A DNA stretch of 64,000 nucleotides from Pseudomonas oleovorans subsp. oleovorans (GCF_002197815.1 NZ_NIUB01000020.1:29956-93955), one strand, 5' to 3'; counted from the first letter of the stretch, positions 43,986 to 52,185 are shown. Notes: a model not told the origin generated them from the letters alone. Numbers and translations: made by a program.

Positions 43986-44303
43986 ATGCGCCAACGAAGC
44001 TCTTACCCCAAACCGTTCAAGGCCCAGGTTGTTCAGGAGTGCCTGCTACCCGGTGCGACCGTTTCCAGCGTTGCCATCCGCCACAGCATCAATGCCAACG
44101 TCATTCGCAAGTGGCTACCGCTTTATCGAGATCAACTGCCAGCGGCGTTGCCGGCGTTCGTTCCTGCGAGAGTTACGCCAAAACGACCAGTTGAACCAGC
44201 TGTGATTATCGAGCTACCGCTGGGCGAGCAATCGATCACCGTGAAATGGCCAGCTTCCGATCTTGAAGGATGCGCCCGCTTTGTCCGGGGGCTCGCCCAG
44301 TGA
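43986..44303 (+). CDS. tnpA: IS66 TnpA accessory protein
   Basis: 105 residues. Helix-turn-helix near the start (FKAQVVQECLLPGATVSSVAIRHSINANVIRKWLP), the IS3/IS66 Orf1-type DNA-binding module. The stop overlaps the GTG of tnpB (GTGA). Confidence 0.9.
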   Translation: MRQRSSYPKPFKAQVVQECLLPGATVSSVAIRHSINANVIRKWLPLYRDQLPAALPAFVPARVTPKRPVEPAVIIELPLGEQSITVKWPASDLEGCARFVRGLAQ

Positions 44304-44635
44304 TTCGTATCGATAGTATCTGGCTCGCCACCGAACCCATGGATATGCGCGCGGGCACTGAAACCGCGTTGGCCCGCGTGGTGGCGGTGTTCGGTGCGGC
44401 GAAGCCGCACTGTGCCTATCTCTTCGCCAATCGCCGCGCCAACCGCATGAAAGTCCTGGTGCATGACGGCGTGGGTATCTGGCTGGCCGCGCGGCGATTG
44501 AACCAGGGCAAGTTTCACTGGCCAGGCATCCGCCACGGCTCGGAAGTTGAACTCGACACCGAGCAACTTCAGGCGTTGGTACTGGGGCTGCCCTGGCAGC
44601 GGGTCGGTGCGGGCGGCGCGATCACAGTGCTGTAG
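44300..44635 (+). CDS. tnpB: IS66 TnpB (Orf2) protein
   Basis: 111 residues from GTG 44300, overlapping tnpA by 4 nt. IDSIWLATEPMDMRAGTETAL, YLFANRRANRMKVLVHDGVGIWLAARRLNQGKF is the conserved IS66 Orf2 pattern. Needed for IS66 transposition; exact role unknown. Confidence 0.92.
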   Translation: MIRIDSIWLATEPMDMRAGTETALARVVAVFGAAKPHCAYLFANRRANRMKVLVHDGVGIWLAARRLNQGKFHWPGIRHGSEVELDTEQLQALVLGLPWQRVGAGGAITVL

Positions 44636-44696
44636 CACCGGCCATTAGCCCATCGGTGTATCTGCGCAGAGCGTCTGCTCTGGCACAATCAGCAGC

Positions 44697-46223
44697 ATGA
44701 ACTCCTCGCCCAATCTCGACCAACTGACAGCTGAGCAACTGCGCACACTGGCCGCGCAGTTGCTGACGCAGGTCGACGTGATGAGCAAGAAGATCCACCG
44801 TGATCAGACCATCATTGAGCAGCTCACACACGAAATCGCTTGGTACAAACGGCACAAGTTTGCCAAGCGTAGCGAGCAACTGAGCCCTGACCAGGGCAGC
44901 TTGCTGGACGACCTGCTCGACACTGACATCGCCGCCATCGAGGCGGAGCTGAAAGCCGTCAATCCCCCGGTTGCTCCAGCCGAACCCCGCCAACAGCCCA
45001 AGCGCACACCGCTGCCGGCACAATTTCCGCGCACCGTGATCCGCCACGAACCGGAGAACACCCAATGCGCCTGCGGCTGCCAGCTGCAACGCATCGGTGA
45101 AGACATCAGCGAAAAGCTGGATTACACGCCGGGCGTGTTCACCGTCGAACAGCATGTGCGTGGGAAATGGGCCTGTCGCCAGTGCGAAACACTTATCCAG
45201 GCCCCCGTGCCGGCCCAGGTGATCGACAAGGGCATCCCCACCGCCGGCCTTCTGGCTCACGTGATGGTGGCCAAATTCGCCGACCACTTGCCGCTGTACC
45301 GGCAAGAGAAAATCTTTGGCCGCGCCGGCCTGGCCATCGCCCGCTCGACACTGGCGCAGTGGGTCGGACAAACCGGCGTGCAGCTCCAGCCGCTAGTCGA
45401 TGCCCTGCGCGAAGCCGTGCTAGCCCAACGCGTGATCCACGCTGACGAAACCCCGGTGCAAATGCTCACCCCAGGCGAGAAGAAAACCCATCGGGCTTAC
45501 GTCTGGGCCTACAGCACCACACCCTTCGCCGATCTGAAGGCCGTGGTCTACGACTTCACCCCCAGCCGTGCCGGCGAGCATGCGCGTAATTTTCTTGGCC
45601 AGTGGAATGGCAAGCTGGTCTGCGACGACTTCGCTGGCTACAAGGCCAGCTTCGAGCAAGGCATTACCGAAATTGGCTGCATGGCCCACGCCCGCCGCAA
45701 GTTCTTCGATCTTCACGCTGCAAACAAAAGCCAGTTGGCCGAACAAGCACTGCACGCGATGGGCAGCCTGTACGAAATCGAACGGCAAGCACGGGATATG
45801 AGCGATGAAGAACGCTGGCGAATACGACAGGAAAAGGCTTCACCGATCCTCGATACACTGCATGACTGGATGCTGGCCCAGCGTGATCTTGTGCCCAACG
45901 GATCGGCCACGGCGAAAGCCTTGGATTACAGCCTTAAACGCTGGCAGGCACTGACTCGCTATGTCGAGGATGGTGCTGTGCCCATTGACAATAACCAGGT
46001 CGAGAACCAGATTCGTCCATGGGCCCTGGGGCGCTCGAACTGGTTGTTTGCCGGGTCGCTACGCAGCGGCAAACGCGCGGCGGCGATCATGAGCCTTATC
46101 CAGTCGGCCCGCATGAACGGGCATGATCCGTATGCCTATCTCAAGGACGTGCTGACACGCCTGCCGACGCAACGGGCGAGTGAGGTCGGCCAACTGCTGC
46201 CGCATCAGTGGGCGCCTGCCTGA
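44697..46223 (+). CDS. tnpC: IS66 transposase TnpC
   Basis: 508 residues. N-terminal leucine-rich coiled coil, a Cys4 zinc module (CACGCQL...WACRQC), then a DDE catalytic core: HADETPVQML, VCDDFAGYKASF, GCMAHARRKFFDLH and DNNQVENQIRPWALGRSNWLFAGS. Full length and undamaged. Confidence 0.95.
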   Translation: MNSSPNLDQLTAEQLRTLAAQLLTQVDVMSKKIHRDQTIIEQLTHEIAWYKRHKFAKRSEQLSPDQGSLLDDLLDTDIAAIEAELKAVNPPVAPAEPRQQPKRTPLPAQFPRTVIRHEPENTQCACGCQLQRIGEDISEKLDYTPGVFTVEQHVRGKWACRQCETLIQAPVPAQVIDKGIPTAGLLAHVMVAKFADHLPLYRQEKIFGRAGLAIARSTLAQWVGQTGVQLQPLVDALREAVLAQRVIHADETPVQMLTPGEKKTHRAYVWAYSTTPFADLKAVVYDFTPSRAGEHARNFLGQWNGKLVCDDFAGYKASFEQGITEIGCMAHARRKFFDLHAANKSQLAEQALHAMGSLYEIERQARDMSDEERWRIRQEKASPILDTLHDWMLAQRDLVPNGSATAKALDYSLKRWQALTRYVEDGAVPIDNNQVENQIRPWALGRSNWLFAGSLRSGKRAAAIMSLIQSARMNGHDPYAYLKDVLTRLPTQRASEVGQLLPHQWAPA

Positions 46224-46254
46224 ATCACGCAAGGTGAGTTCGGCGGACGCTTAC

Positions 46255-46526
46255 AAGTGAACTGCTCAGGATGGTCCCCTTCCGTGCAGAGGGCGCTAGC
46301 GGCAAGAGCTTAGGGAGTCTCGTCCGTCTCTGGCATAACAAAATCTGCAGAACCTATAAGATTAAGGCGCAAGTCGGGTGTTGAAGCCATACTTGGTGCT
46401 TCCGCGCAGCTGGAAACCAATGAGCAAGCCGTAGCGCTTGAAAGCGCTCTGGGTAATGGAGTAGAACCCTATCGACATTAGTTTTGGCTGTGCAGATAAA
46501 ACATTCCCCCCTGCGACAGCAGATCC
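46255..46526. other. gene remnants between IS66 and the integrase fragment
   Basis: 272 bp. After the target copy, the minus strand continues the frame cut by IS66. At about 46370-46480 another minus-strand frame ends LLIGFQLRGSTKYGFNTRLAP, the tail of a protein I do not recognise (porin-like in feel). No complete gene. This is the scar where the catabolic part of the island meets the second, truncated integrase copy. Confidence 0.45.
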
Positions 46527-46904
46527 TTGGTATACCCATGGAGCATTGATGGGCAAACGCCGATTCACCCGTCCAGTTTGTCTCATGCGGTGAGCGAGTG
46601 GTTTGCGACTGAGCATGCCAAGCTGGATGGCCAACCCGTGCCGAAATTTACCCCGCGTGATATCCGGCGCACGTGCACGCAGTTCATGCAGCGCAACGGT
46701 ATCAAGGATTTCGATAGTGACGCTTTGCAGTCACACGGGCAAACAGGCGTTGTCGTAACGCACTACCGCAATAACCCTGAAGCGAAATTGCCTCAGATGC
46801 GCCCGACCATGGAGGCCTTCGATGCCGCGCTTGGCCGCCTGCTCGATAGTTCTGATGAGGATGAGCATCAAGCTGAGCAGCTAGATTTGTTCGAAATTGG
46901 ATAA
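46527..46904 (+). pseudogene. integrase B 3' fragment (second copy)
   Basis: 125 codons closely matching the C-terminus of integrase B (codes from YPWS..GGQ/DGQ P IH.SSLSHAVSEW to the end), about 90% identical at DNA level. Keeps the DIRRT, QSHGQ and THY catalytic parts but not the first catalytic Arg or the N-terminal domains, so it cannot act as a recombinase. Homology begins near 46514. Confidence 0.9.
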
Positions 46905-47146
46905 GTTTCAGAAAAGTCAAGTATTTTGTTGCGCAGCCTATATTGCTGTGGAAATATACAGGTGTGAGGTTATCCGGAGCCTCTAGGTTTGCTGCTGTGA
47001 CGTTGTCTACTTGATGCGCAGTGGAATTGGAAAAGTAGAACTAATGCCTTGAAGGCACGATCCGGCAGAGCAGTCAGCTATGAGGAACGCATTACCACCG
47101 CAGTGCCCGCATGAATCCACCGGCCTCTCTTTCTGGGAGGTGGGTT
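46905..47146. other. second copy of the conserved intergenic segment
   Basis: Same length (242 bp) as 11051-11292, with about 9 differences. More alike than the integrase copies upstream. No open frame; ends in the GGGAGG that serves the HTH gene. Confidence 0.5.
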
Positions 47147-47329
47147 ATGTCTGAGATGATCCTTCTAGACTTCAATGCGGTTAGCCGCAAAGTCGGATTG
47201 AGTCGTAAAACTATCTACTGCCGTATCCGAGAGGGTGACTTCCCGAGACAGGTGAAGATCGGTCGAGCCAGCCGCTGGCTTCAGCACGAAGTCGACGACT
47301 GGATAGCCAGTGCAGCCGCAGCGAGATAG
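47147..47329 (+). CDS. AlpA-like HTH protein, copy 2
   Basis: 60 residues from ATG 47147, GGGAGG 7 nt upstream. Same winged HTH as copy 1 at 11293, with Arg for Lys in DFPRQ and AlaSerAla for ThrSerVal near the end. Intact although its integrase is truncated, so it may still act on island B. Confidence 0.85.
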   Translation: MSEMILLDFNAVSRKVGLSRKTIYCRIREGDFPRQVKIGRASRWLQHEVDDWIASAAAAR

Positions 47330-47336
47330 TAAAGAG

Positions 47337-47362
47337 GCCGGTCGATTGACCGGCGTTTTTTT
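47337..47362 (+). terminator. intrinsic terminator after HTH copy 2
   Basis: GCCGGTC-GATT-GACCGGC followed by GTTTTTTT; 7-bp perfect stem and a long T run, 8 bp after the HTH stop. Confidence 0.95.
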
Positions 47363-47468
47363 GTCTGCTTGGAACGTAGGATTTTCAGTTCTAGTGCCCG
47401 GTCTGTGGGTAACCCCCTCCCAGATCTCGAAGATGGTGGCAGGGTTTGAGCAGCTTTTTAGGTATTTT

Positions 47469-47867
47469 TCATTGAAGTTGGGAAACGATGTATTGAGCTT
47501 CTTTTTTCATTCCAATTCTGGCCAGATATTTGGCAAATATATGCCACGGTGGAATGTTGCTCATGTAATCGCTGGGGCCTGCATACATTCCTCCGCCTGG
47601 TCCGCTATAAAGGCCACCACCAGGCCCTATGTATAAGCCTCCACCGGGGCCAGTATAGGCGCCGCCTCCTGGGCCGGTATAAAGTCCGCCGCCAGGCCCC
47701 GTATATAAACCCCCTCCCGGCCCTGTATACATACCGCCTCCTGGGCCAGAGTACATACCACCGCCTGGTCCAGTGTATGCGCCACCACCAGGGCCTGTGT
47801 ACATCCCGCCACCAGGGCCCGTGTATAAGCCGCCGCCGGGTCCAGTGTATAAATTACGTGGCCACAT
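47469..47867 (-). CDS. octapeptide-repeat (xYTGPGGG) protein
   Basis: 132 residues. After MWPRN come eleven full repeats of xYTGPGGG (x = L, M or A; variants YS, YI) and one broken repeat MYAGPSDY, then a compact C-terminal tail, IPPWHIFAKYLARIGMKKEAQYIVSQL, likely two helices. The repeats are Gly/Pro rich with one Tyr per eight residues, suggesting an extended or beta-flower-like stack rather than a coiled coil. Lies 80 bp after the TIR gene on the same strand. Homologous repeat proteins occur in other bacteria but I know no function. The DNA repeats are codon-diverged, so selection acts on the protein. Confidence 0.8.
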   Translation of the reverse strand: MWPRNLYTGPGGGLYTGPGGGMYTGPGGGAYTGPGGGMYSGPGGGMYTGPGGGLYTGPGGGLYTGPGGGAYTGPGGGLYIGPGGGLYSGPGGGMYAGPSDYMSNIPPWHIFAKYLARIGMKKEAQYIVSQLQ

Positions 47868-47947
47868 CTAGACCTCCTTCTATGTACTGGCGCTCATAGT
47901 TCAGGCACGGCCAGTACAAGTTAGTGCTAACCCTGTGAGCAATGCTG

Positions 47948-48631
47948 CTAGAGACTTACCAGCTCGGCAATTTTTTGCGCTACCACTGACATGGAGTCTT
48001 CTGCAGTGTCTAAGCCGCTTCGGGACGCAAGTAAGGGACTGACATTGCGAAGAGCGTCGTATGTGGTGTTGTGTACAATCGGAACTAGCTGATTACCTGC
48101 CAGGAGTGCTGACAGTTCTTTGTCGGCGACGCTCTCTTTAGGTAGGCGAGCCAATAGCGCAGGGGTCACCAGGACAAGTCCAATCCGTGAATTTGCTAAG
48201 CCTTTGTCAATGGCACGCATCATCGGAACGCCAAGTCCAAGATCCTTCTCGCTGAACCAAACTTTGACTCCCGCTGCTATCAGGAGTTCGTGCAGCTCTT
48301 TAGCTGCTCCCTGGCGGTCGTCCCATGCGTGACACAGAAATACGTCACGTAGGTCAGGTTGCACAGCTGCTCGCGTCTCTACTGTCTGACGAATTGGTGT
48401 GAGGGATTGGACTTGAGCAAATGTGTATGGCACGGATGAACCCGCTTTGGACCAGCGTGGCCTTGAGCCCCCGCTAGACCTACCTCCACCACCGACACTT
48501 CCGTAGCTACTCCCGCCACCGCTTGAGGATGGGTAGTAGGATCGAAAACTGCTGCGGTATCGACAAGCAGGGCAGGCGGCAGCAGCTGCTGCTGAGCTAT
48601 GCCCACGTACTGGAGCTGTGCATCTAGACAT
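47948..48631 (-). CDS. TIR-domain protein with CxAPVxGH/CPxC zinc-like prefix
   Basis: 227 residues from ATG 48631 (AGGA 8 nt upstream). Three parts: an N-terminal CTAPVRGH...CPACRYR motif (residues 3-23), with two Cys/His groups able to bind zinc; a Gly/Ser-rich linker (about 25-65); and a TIR domain (about 95-227) starting DVFLCHAWDDR, with VKVWFSEKDLGLG (BB-loop area), IGLVLVTPALL and VPIVHNTTYDALR. Bacterial TIR domains often cleave NAD+ or make signal molecules in phage defence. The likely catalytic Glu is one of those near SEKD, not certain. Downstream lies the octapeptide-repeat gene; upstream a 48-residue protein. Confidence 0.82.
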   Translation of the reverse strand: MSRCTAPVRGHSSAAAAAACPACRYRSSFRSYYPSSSGGGSSYGSVGGGGRSSGGSRPRWSKAGSSVPYTFAQVQSLTPIRQTVETRAAVQPDLRDVFLCHAWDDRQGAAKELHELLIAAGVKVWFSEKDLGLGVPMMRAIDKGLANSRIGLVLVTPALLARLPKESVADKELSALLAGNQLVPIVHNTTYDALRNVSPLLASRSGLDTAEDSMSVVAQKIAELVSL

Positions 48632-48660
48632 GTCGTAATCCTGCATGAGTTGGAGCTAGC

Positions 48661-48685
48661 CCCAGGGCAGAGAACCTGCCCTGGG
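48661..48685. terminator. perfect hairpin between 48-aa gene and TIR gene
   Basis: CCCAGGGCAG-AGAAC-CTGCCCTGGG: a 10-bp perfect stem with no T run. It may attenuate transcription or protect mRNA ends between the two genes rather than terminate fully. Confidence 0.55.
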
Positions 48686-48702
48686 TGTGTTAAGCGATCA
48701 AA

Positions 48703-48849
48703 TCAATTGGCCGCTTTGGGGCGAATAACGATGCGGAACGGTTGACCGTTAGCGCGCCGGATCACCTTTCCCGACTTGGTGGTGATAGTCATGCGATAGA
48801 TGACCTCACCTTCCCCGTCGGGCTTTTCGAACATCTCAAGCTGGGACAT
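48703..48849 (-). CDS. 48-residue protein upstream of TIR gene
   Basis: ATG 48849 with GGGAG 8 nt upstream, stop at 48703. Basic, with a clear beta-hairpin-like pattern: MSQLEMFEKPDGEGEVIYR, then MTITTKSGKVIRR, ANGQPFRIVIRPK. No family recognised. The good ribosome-binding site, the codon use and its place at the head of the TIR operon make it a likely gene; it may be a regulator or partner of the TIR protein. Confidence 0.6.
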   Translation of the reverse strand: MSQLEMFEKPDGEGEVIYRMTITTKSGKVIRRANGQPFRIVIRPKAAN

Positions 48850-48950
48850 AAATTGTCTCCCATTGAGGTGGCTCGAACACAAAACTCGCTCCCTTGCATA
48901 AGCAGACCCTTGGGGCTACCATCGCAAGGCTTTCCTCACAAAAGCGCGAG

Positions 48951-49041
48951 AGACATCTAGAGCCAGTTCAGATGTCTTTTACCGAGGCCGGTCAAGTTTG
49001 CACCTTGATCGGCCTTTTCGTTTCTGGCGTTTACCACGCCG
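48951..49041 (-). ncRNA. structured leader of the TIR operon (three hairpins)
   Basis: The 381-bp gap 48850-49230 holds no gene but three hairpins in a row: AGACATCT / AGATGTCT (48951-48977), AGGCCGGTCAAG / CTTGATCGGCCT (48985-49015) and GGCGT / ACGCC (about 49025-49040). On the plus strand two of them are followed by TTTT, so they could also end a short plus-strand RNA. As minus-strand RNA they would form the 5' leader of the 48-residue/TIR operon. Either a regulatory leader or a small RNA. Confidence 0.4.
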
Positions 49042-49138
49042 TCAAGCTCATATCTAAGTCACCTTATGTGCTATAAAGTAGCGACCAGGAAGATCATAAT
49101 TTAACCATATCATCATCATTTTGATTAGGTCAAGCGCT

Positions 49139-49179
49139 CGTGTGCTATCGTTCTCATCAGATGGGATCGATCGTGTGCT
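49139..49179. promoter_or_regulatory. paired CGTGTGCT repeats in the WYL gene promoter
   Basis: CGTGTGCT occurs at 49139-49146 and 49172-49179, 33 bp apart (three helical turns), upstream of the WYL regulator gene and facing the TIR operon. Likely binding sites for the regulator, which is often autoregulatory. Confidence 0.4.
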
Positions 49180-49230
49180 GGCCATGCACCAAGACAGGTA
49201 AGCCGATTCAGTAGGCACGACGGAGAGCAG

Positions 49231-50109
49231 ATGATTGACTTGAAGGATTACAGCCAGGCACAGCGGGAGCGCTTGGTGTACATAGACTTCCGTCTCTATT
49301 TCACAGGGGCCGTCTCCCGAGCGGATCTAATGGACCGTTTCGGGGTGGGCGCCGCTGCCGCTACTCGGGACTTCGCGCAATACCGTGAGATTGCTTCAGG
49401 AAACACTGAGCTCGACACGGTGGCTAAGCATTACGTGATACGCGACAGCTTCTCTCCCATAGTTGCGCATTCACCTGAGCGAGTGCTCACTGCCCTTTCC
49501 CATGGATACGGTTACGGCCTAGAGGGCGAGCAGCCTTTGATCCTCAATGAGGCGGTTTCACTACTCAGCAAGCCGAAGGTTGAAATCCTTGCACCAATCA
49601 CTCGTGCGATCAGCCTCAATCAAGTGGTGAAAATTAACTACACGTCGGGCTCGGGGGAGTCTGAGCGAGAAATAGTGCCCTTCGCTGTCGGATGTGATGG
49701 GTTGCGCTGGCATGTTCGGGCTTACGATAGGAAGCGTGAGAAGTTTGTGGACTTCGTACTGGCGCGCATCGGTCACGCTCAAGTTCAGTTGGGGCAGAAA
49801 CCTCGTAGCGTAGAAAATCAAAAGCATGATGATCAGTGGAATCGCATGCTGGATTTGCCCCTCGTCCCGCATCCAGATAAAAACTGTGAGCGGATAGTGA
49901 TGTGTGACTATGACATGCCTGATGGTGTGCTCAGGCTTCGCGTACGCGCAGCGATGGCAGGATATGTCCTGCAGCAGTACCACGTTGACTGTTCTCCAGA
50001 CCATAGCAATAAGGACAAGGCTTACCGTCTCTGGCTGAGTGACCCATTAGCTCTGTATGGAGTAGAGAGTTCAATGTTTGCCCCCGGATACAAAAGCCCG
50101 AATAGCTAA
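49231..50109 (+). CDS. WYL-domain transcriptional regulator (CapW/BrxR-like)
   Basis: 292 residues: an N-terminal winged HTH (RLVYIDFRLYFTGAVSRADLMDRFGVGAAAATRDFAQYRE), a central WYL domain (ISLNQVVKINYTSGSGESEREIVPFAVGCDGLRWHVRAYDRKREKFVDFVLARI), and a C-terminal dimer domain. This three-part layout is that of CapW/BrxR repressors, which guard CBASS, BREX and other phage-defence operons. Divergent from the TIR operon and convergent with the reverse transcriptase operon. Supports reading the neighbourhood as anti-phage. Confidence 0.88.
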   Translation: MIDLKDYSQAQRERLVYIDFRLYFTGAVSRADLMDRFGVGAAAATRDFAQYREIASGNTELDTVAKHYVIRDSFSPIVAHSPERVLTALSHGYGYGLEGEQPLILNEAVSLLSKPKVEILAPITRAISLNQVVKINYTSGSGESEREIVPFAVGCDGLRWHVRAYDRKREKFVDFVLARIGHAQVQLGQKPRSVENQKHDDQWNRMLDLPLVPHPDKNCERIVMCDYDMPDGVLRLRVRAAMAGYVLQQYHVDCSPDHSNKDKAYRLWLSDPLALYGVESSMFAPGYKSPNS

Positions 50110-50281
50110 TCATCTTCCGAGCGGGGGAGTATTCGTTCTGCGTCAGCAAGGTGTTGTGATGGGTTATGAATAGTCCACCCCAAGACGTCTCCTAATCAGT
50201 ATTTAAACCCGATGCGATGGGCTGTGTTGAGATTGTTGTAGGGGGGCGGGACAGCAGCCTGGTTTGTGGGCTTTTAGCCCA

Positions 50282-51646
50282 TCAAGATGTTTGTGCAATA
50301 TCTTCTTCGAGCTCCCTTACGGCCTTGGTTACCTTGACCTCGAAAAGCCGCTCCACCTGGTCATCGCGTAGACGCTGGGCAGCATCCCCAATCCATAGTG
50401 CCAGTAGCTTGCGTTTGTCCGCGATACTGTGGTCGTCCAAGTTGGGGATGTAGGTATGGTTGCCACCTCTTCCACGACGAAGCTCATAGAAGGTCTTGAT
50501 CAACGATTTTGTTCTGATTTTTCCGTCAAGCGAAAAGCGTGTGGTCAGGTTGCGGATCGTATGATTGACCGACCGCAGCTGCGCTGTCGACGTAATTTGG
50601 GAGAAGTACGAGGCCCAGCCCCGTCGTTTGCCGCCGAAGAAGCAGCCGGTGATCCGAAGGTTTACCTTCCATTCACAATACGCCCTAGCTCGCTCTATAT
50701 CCTCTGGTGACCTTGCGGTTGCAACCTTGTGTCGGTAAGCCGTGAAAATTTTGGCAATCGAGGACTCGAAGCGGAGGATGCTCTCCCGGTGAATAATGAT
50801 CTGACCGCCTTCGACCTGATACCCCAGGAAACTGAAGGGTTCTGTAAGAGGTGCAAACTTAGATTTTGATTCCGGACCAAACTCGTGGGGCTGTAGTCCC
50901 ATGTTCTTGAGCTCGTTAATGAGCTCATTGGCCACTGCCTCGGACTGATTCTCTGGCGTAAGGATCAAGATGTCATCGACGTAGCGCTTGTACCAAATAT
51001 CTGGTCGACTCTTGAAAGCTAAGTCGACGTCTTGAAGTGCAATTTCGGCCAACAAGTTGGAGACTGCCAGGCCCTGGGGTACGCCAATGGTTGTGTTGGG
51101 GGTGTCTTTTCTGCCTTTGGACTCAGGCACGGTCGGCGTGGTGATTGCAGATGCAATAAGTTGCTTCAGTTCCGTCTTGCGGATCTTTTTTCGAACAGCG
51201 GCATTGATCAGAGAGTGCGGGATTGAAGGGTAGAAATGCTTCAAGTCAATCTTGGCGTACTCGCTATAGACCCCAGATGCTAAAGCGCTCTTCAGGTCTT
51301 CAATGACTCCCTGGGGTAGCGAGAGCTTGGCTGCCGGGTATACCTCAGCAAGACACTCACACAGTGCTCGCAGGACAATACGGTCCCGTGCTGTTGGGAT
51401 TGATATCTGTCTAGGGAGGGCGGTGGCTCCCTTGAGGATTAGCTTTTCCTTATAGGCTGTGAACCTATATTTACCCTGGTGAACCTTCTGAATGATGAGC
51501 TCAAGCTCATTTGTCAGTTTGGCGTCCAGCTTGGCCGGTCTAGTGCGGTCAAGCCCGATGGCCCCCGAAGTTTTGATCTTTTCGGCATAGACTCGGAGGA
51601 GCGATCTGCGAGCAAAGTATTTCTTGAAACTACGCGCAGCGCTCAT
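50282..51646 (-). CDS. group-II-intron-like / UG-type defence reverse transcriptase
   Basis: 454 residues from ATG 51646; the frame opens at 51742 but inside the SLATT gene, and TAATG couples the two. RT motifs: palm entry EYAKIDLKHFYPSIPHSLI, fingers/RT4 IGVPQGLAVSNLLAEIAL, catalytic YVDD in YKRYVDDILIL, RT6-7 FGPESKSKFAPLTEPFSFLGYQV. A C-terminal thumb-like helical region of about 130 residues follows. No maturase, endonuclease or integrase domain, and no intron ends, so it is not a mobile intron RT. Pairing with a SLATT membrane protein is known for one unknown-group RT lineage tied to defence (I recall UG10/DRT10). Confidence 0.88.
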   Translation of the reverse strand: MSAARSFKKYFARRSLLRVYAEKIKTSGAIGLDRTRPAKLDAKLTNELELIIQKVHQGKYRFTAYKEKLILKGATALPRQISIPTARDRIVLRALCECLAEVYPAAKLSLPQGVIEDLKSALASGVYSEYAKIDLKHFYPSIPHSLINAAVRKKIRKTELKQLIASAITTPTVPESKGRKDTPNTTIGVPQGLAVSNLLAEIALQDVDLAFKSRPDIWYKRYVDDILILTPENQSEAVANELINELKNMGLQPHEFGPESKSKFAPLTEPFSFLGYQVEGGQIIIHRESILRFESSIAKIFTAYRHKVATARSPEDIERARAYCEWKVNLRITGCFFGGKRRGWASYFSQITSTAQLRSVNHTIRNLTTRFSLDGKIRTKSLIKTFYELRRGRGGNHTYIPNLDDHSIADKRKLLALWIGDAAQRLRDDQVERLFEVKVTKAVRELEEDIAQTS

Positions 51647-52185
51647 TAGCACATCCAGGTCAGCAAACCCACGGCAAGGGGAAGTACATATAGGGCTACG
51701 GTAATAATCAGGCGAGCGCTGAGCCAGGATATGGCATAGCAATTCTCGAACGCTGTCGGGTTTCGACTGGTAAGCCCGGTTGCAAATACGCGTGCAATGC
51801 GGTCGTCGATTTCTCTGTGATTTTCACACTCAGCTAGCAGCTCGTCATACTTTGCCGCTTGCACTGGGGTCGGGGCGGCGCCGAGGGAAAGATCACGGTA
51901 TAGGGCCTGCAGTTGCAGGTAGTTTTTGCGCATCATCATGGCGCGAGCCCGAAAGTCGCGGTTAGTCACTGCGAGCGAGACGCCAAGTAAAGCGATGGAA
52001 AGTACAGTTGCCATCATGTCGGTGTCGGGGCCGAGGAGATGTTCGTAGCGAATGGTCAGTACGCCTAATGTTGCGCTGAGTATTGCGTACCACACCAGTA
52101 GCATCTGTGAGTGGAAGTCCAGCCAATCTAGGCGGTGATGGGCCTGAATGCGGGCCTTGTAGGTGAACCAGACGCTGTCCTTCAC
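51646..52185 (-). CDS. SLATT-domain membrane protein
   Basis: 179 residues from GTG 52185, with GGAG 8 nt upstream; the frame reaches ATG 52245, but that start has no ribosome-binding site. SLATT layout: amphipathic start VWFTYKARIQAHHRLDWLDFHSQ, two hydrophobic helices (WYAILSATLGVLTIRY and MMATVLSIALLGVSLAV), a long cytoplasmic helix (RARAMMMRKNYLQLQALYRDL), and a C-terminal hydrophobic helix. SLATT proteins are predicted pore-forming effectors triggered by partner enzymes. Its stop overlaps the RT start (TAATG). The likely model: RT product or state opens the pore and stops growth. Confidence 0.85.
   Translation of the reverse strand: MKDSVWFTYKARIQAHHRLDWLDFHSQMLLVWYAILSATLGVLTIRYEHLLGPDTDMMATVLSIALLGVSLAVTNRDFRARAMMMRKNYLQLQALYRDLSLGAAPTPVQAAKYDELLAECENHREIDDRIARVFATGLTSRNPTAFENCYAISWLSARLIITVALYVLPLAVGLLTWMC

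Larger units (their letters stand above)
43886..46254. mobile_element. IS66-family insertion sequence with 8-bp target duplication
   Basis: 2369 bp. Ends are imperfect 22-bp inverted repeats: GTATCCGTCCGGCCAACAC at 43886, and GTAAGCGTCCGCCGAACTC read inward from 46254; 17 of 22 match. Both flanks carry AAGTGAAC (43878-43885 and 46255-46262), the 8-bp duplication expected for IS66. All three genes are intact, so it is probably recent and functional. Confidence 0.93.

Noticed and set aside
47570..47860. 24-bp DNA repeats as a CRISPR or minisatellite
   Set aside because: They encode the xYTGPGGG protein repeats in frame with varied codons, so selection is at protein level.
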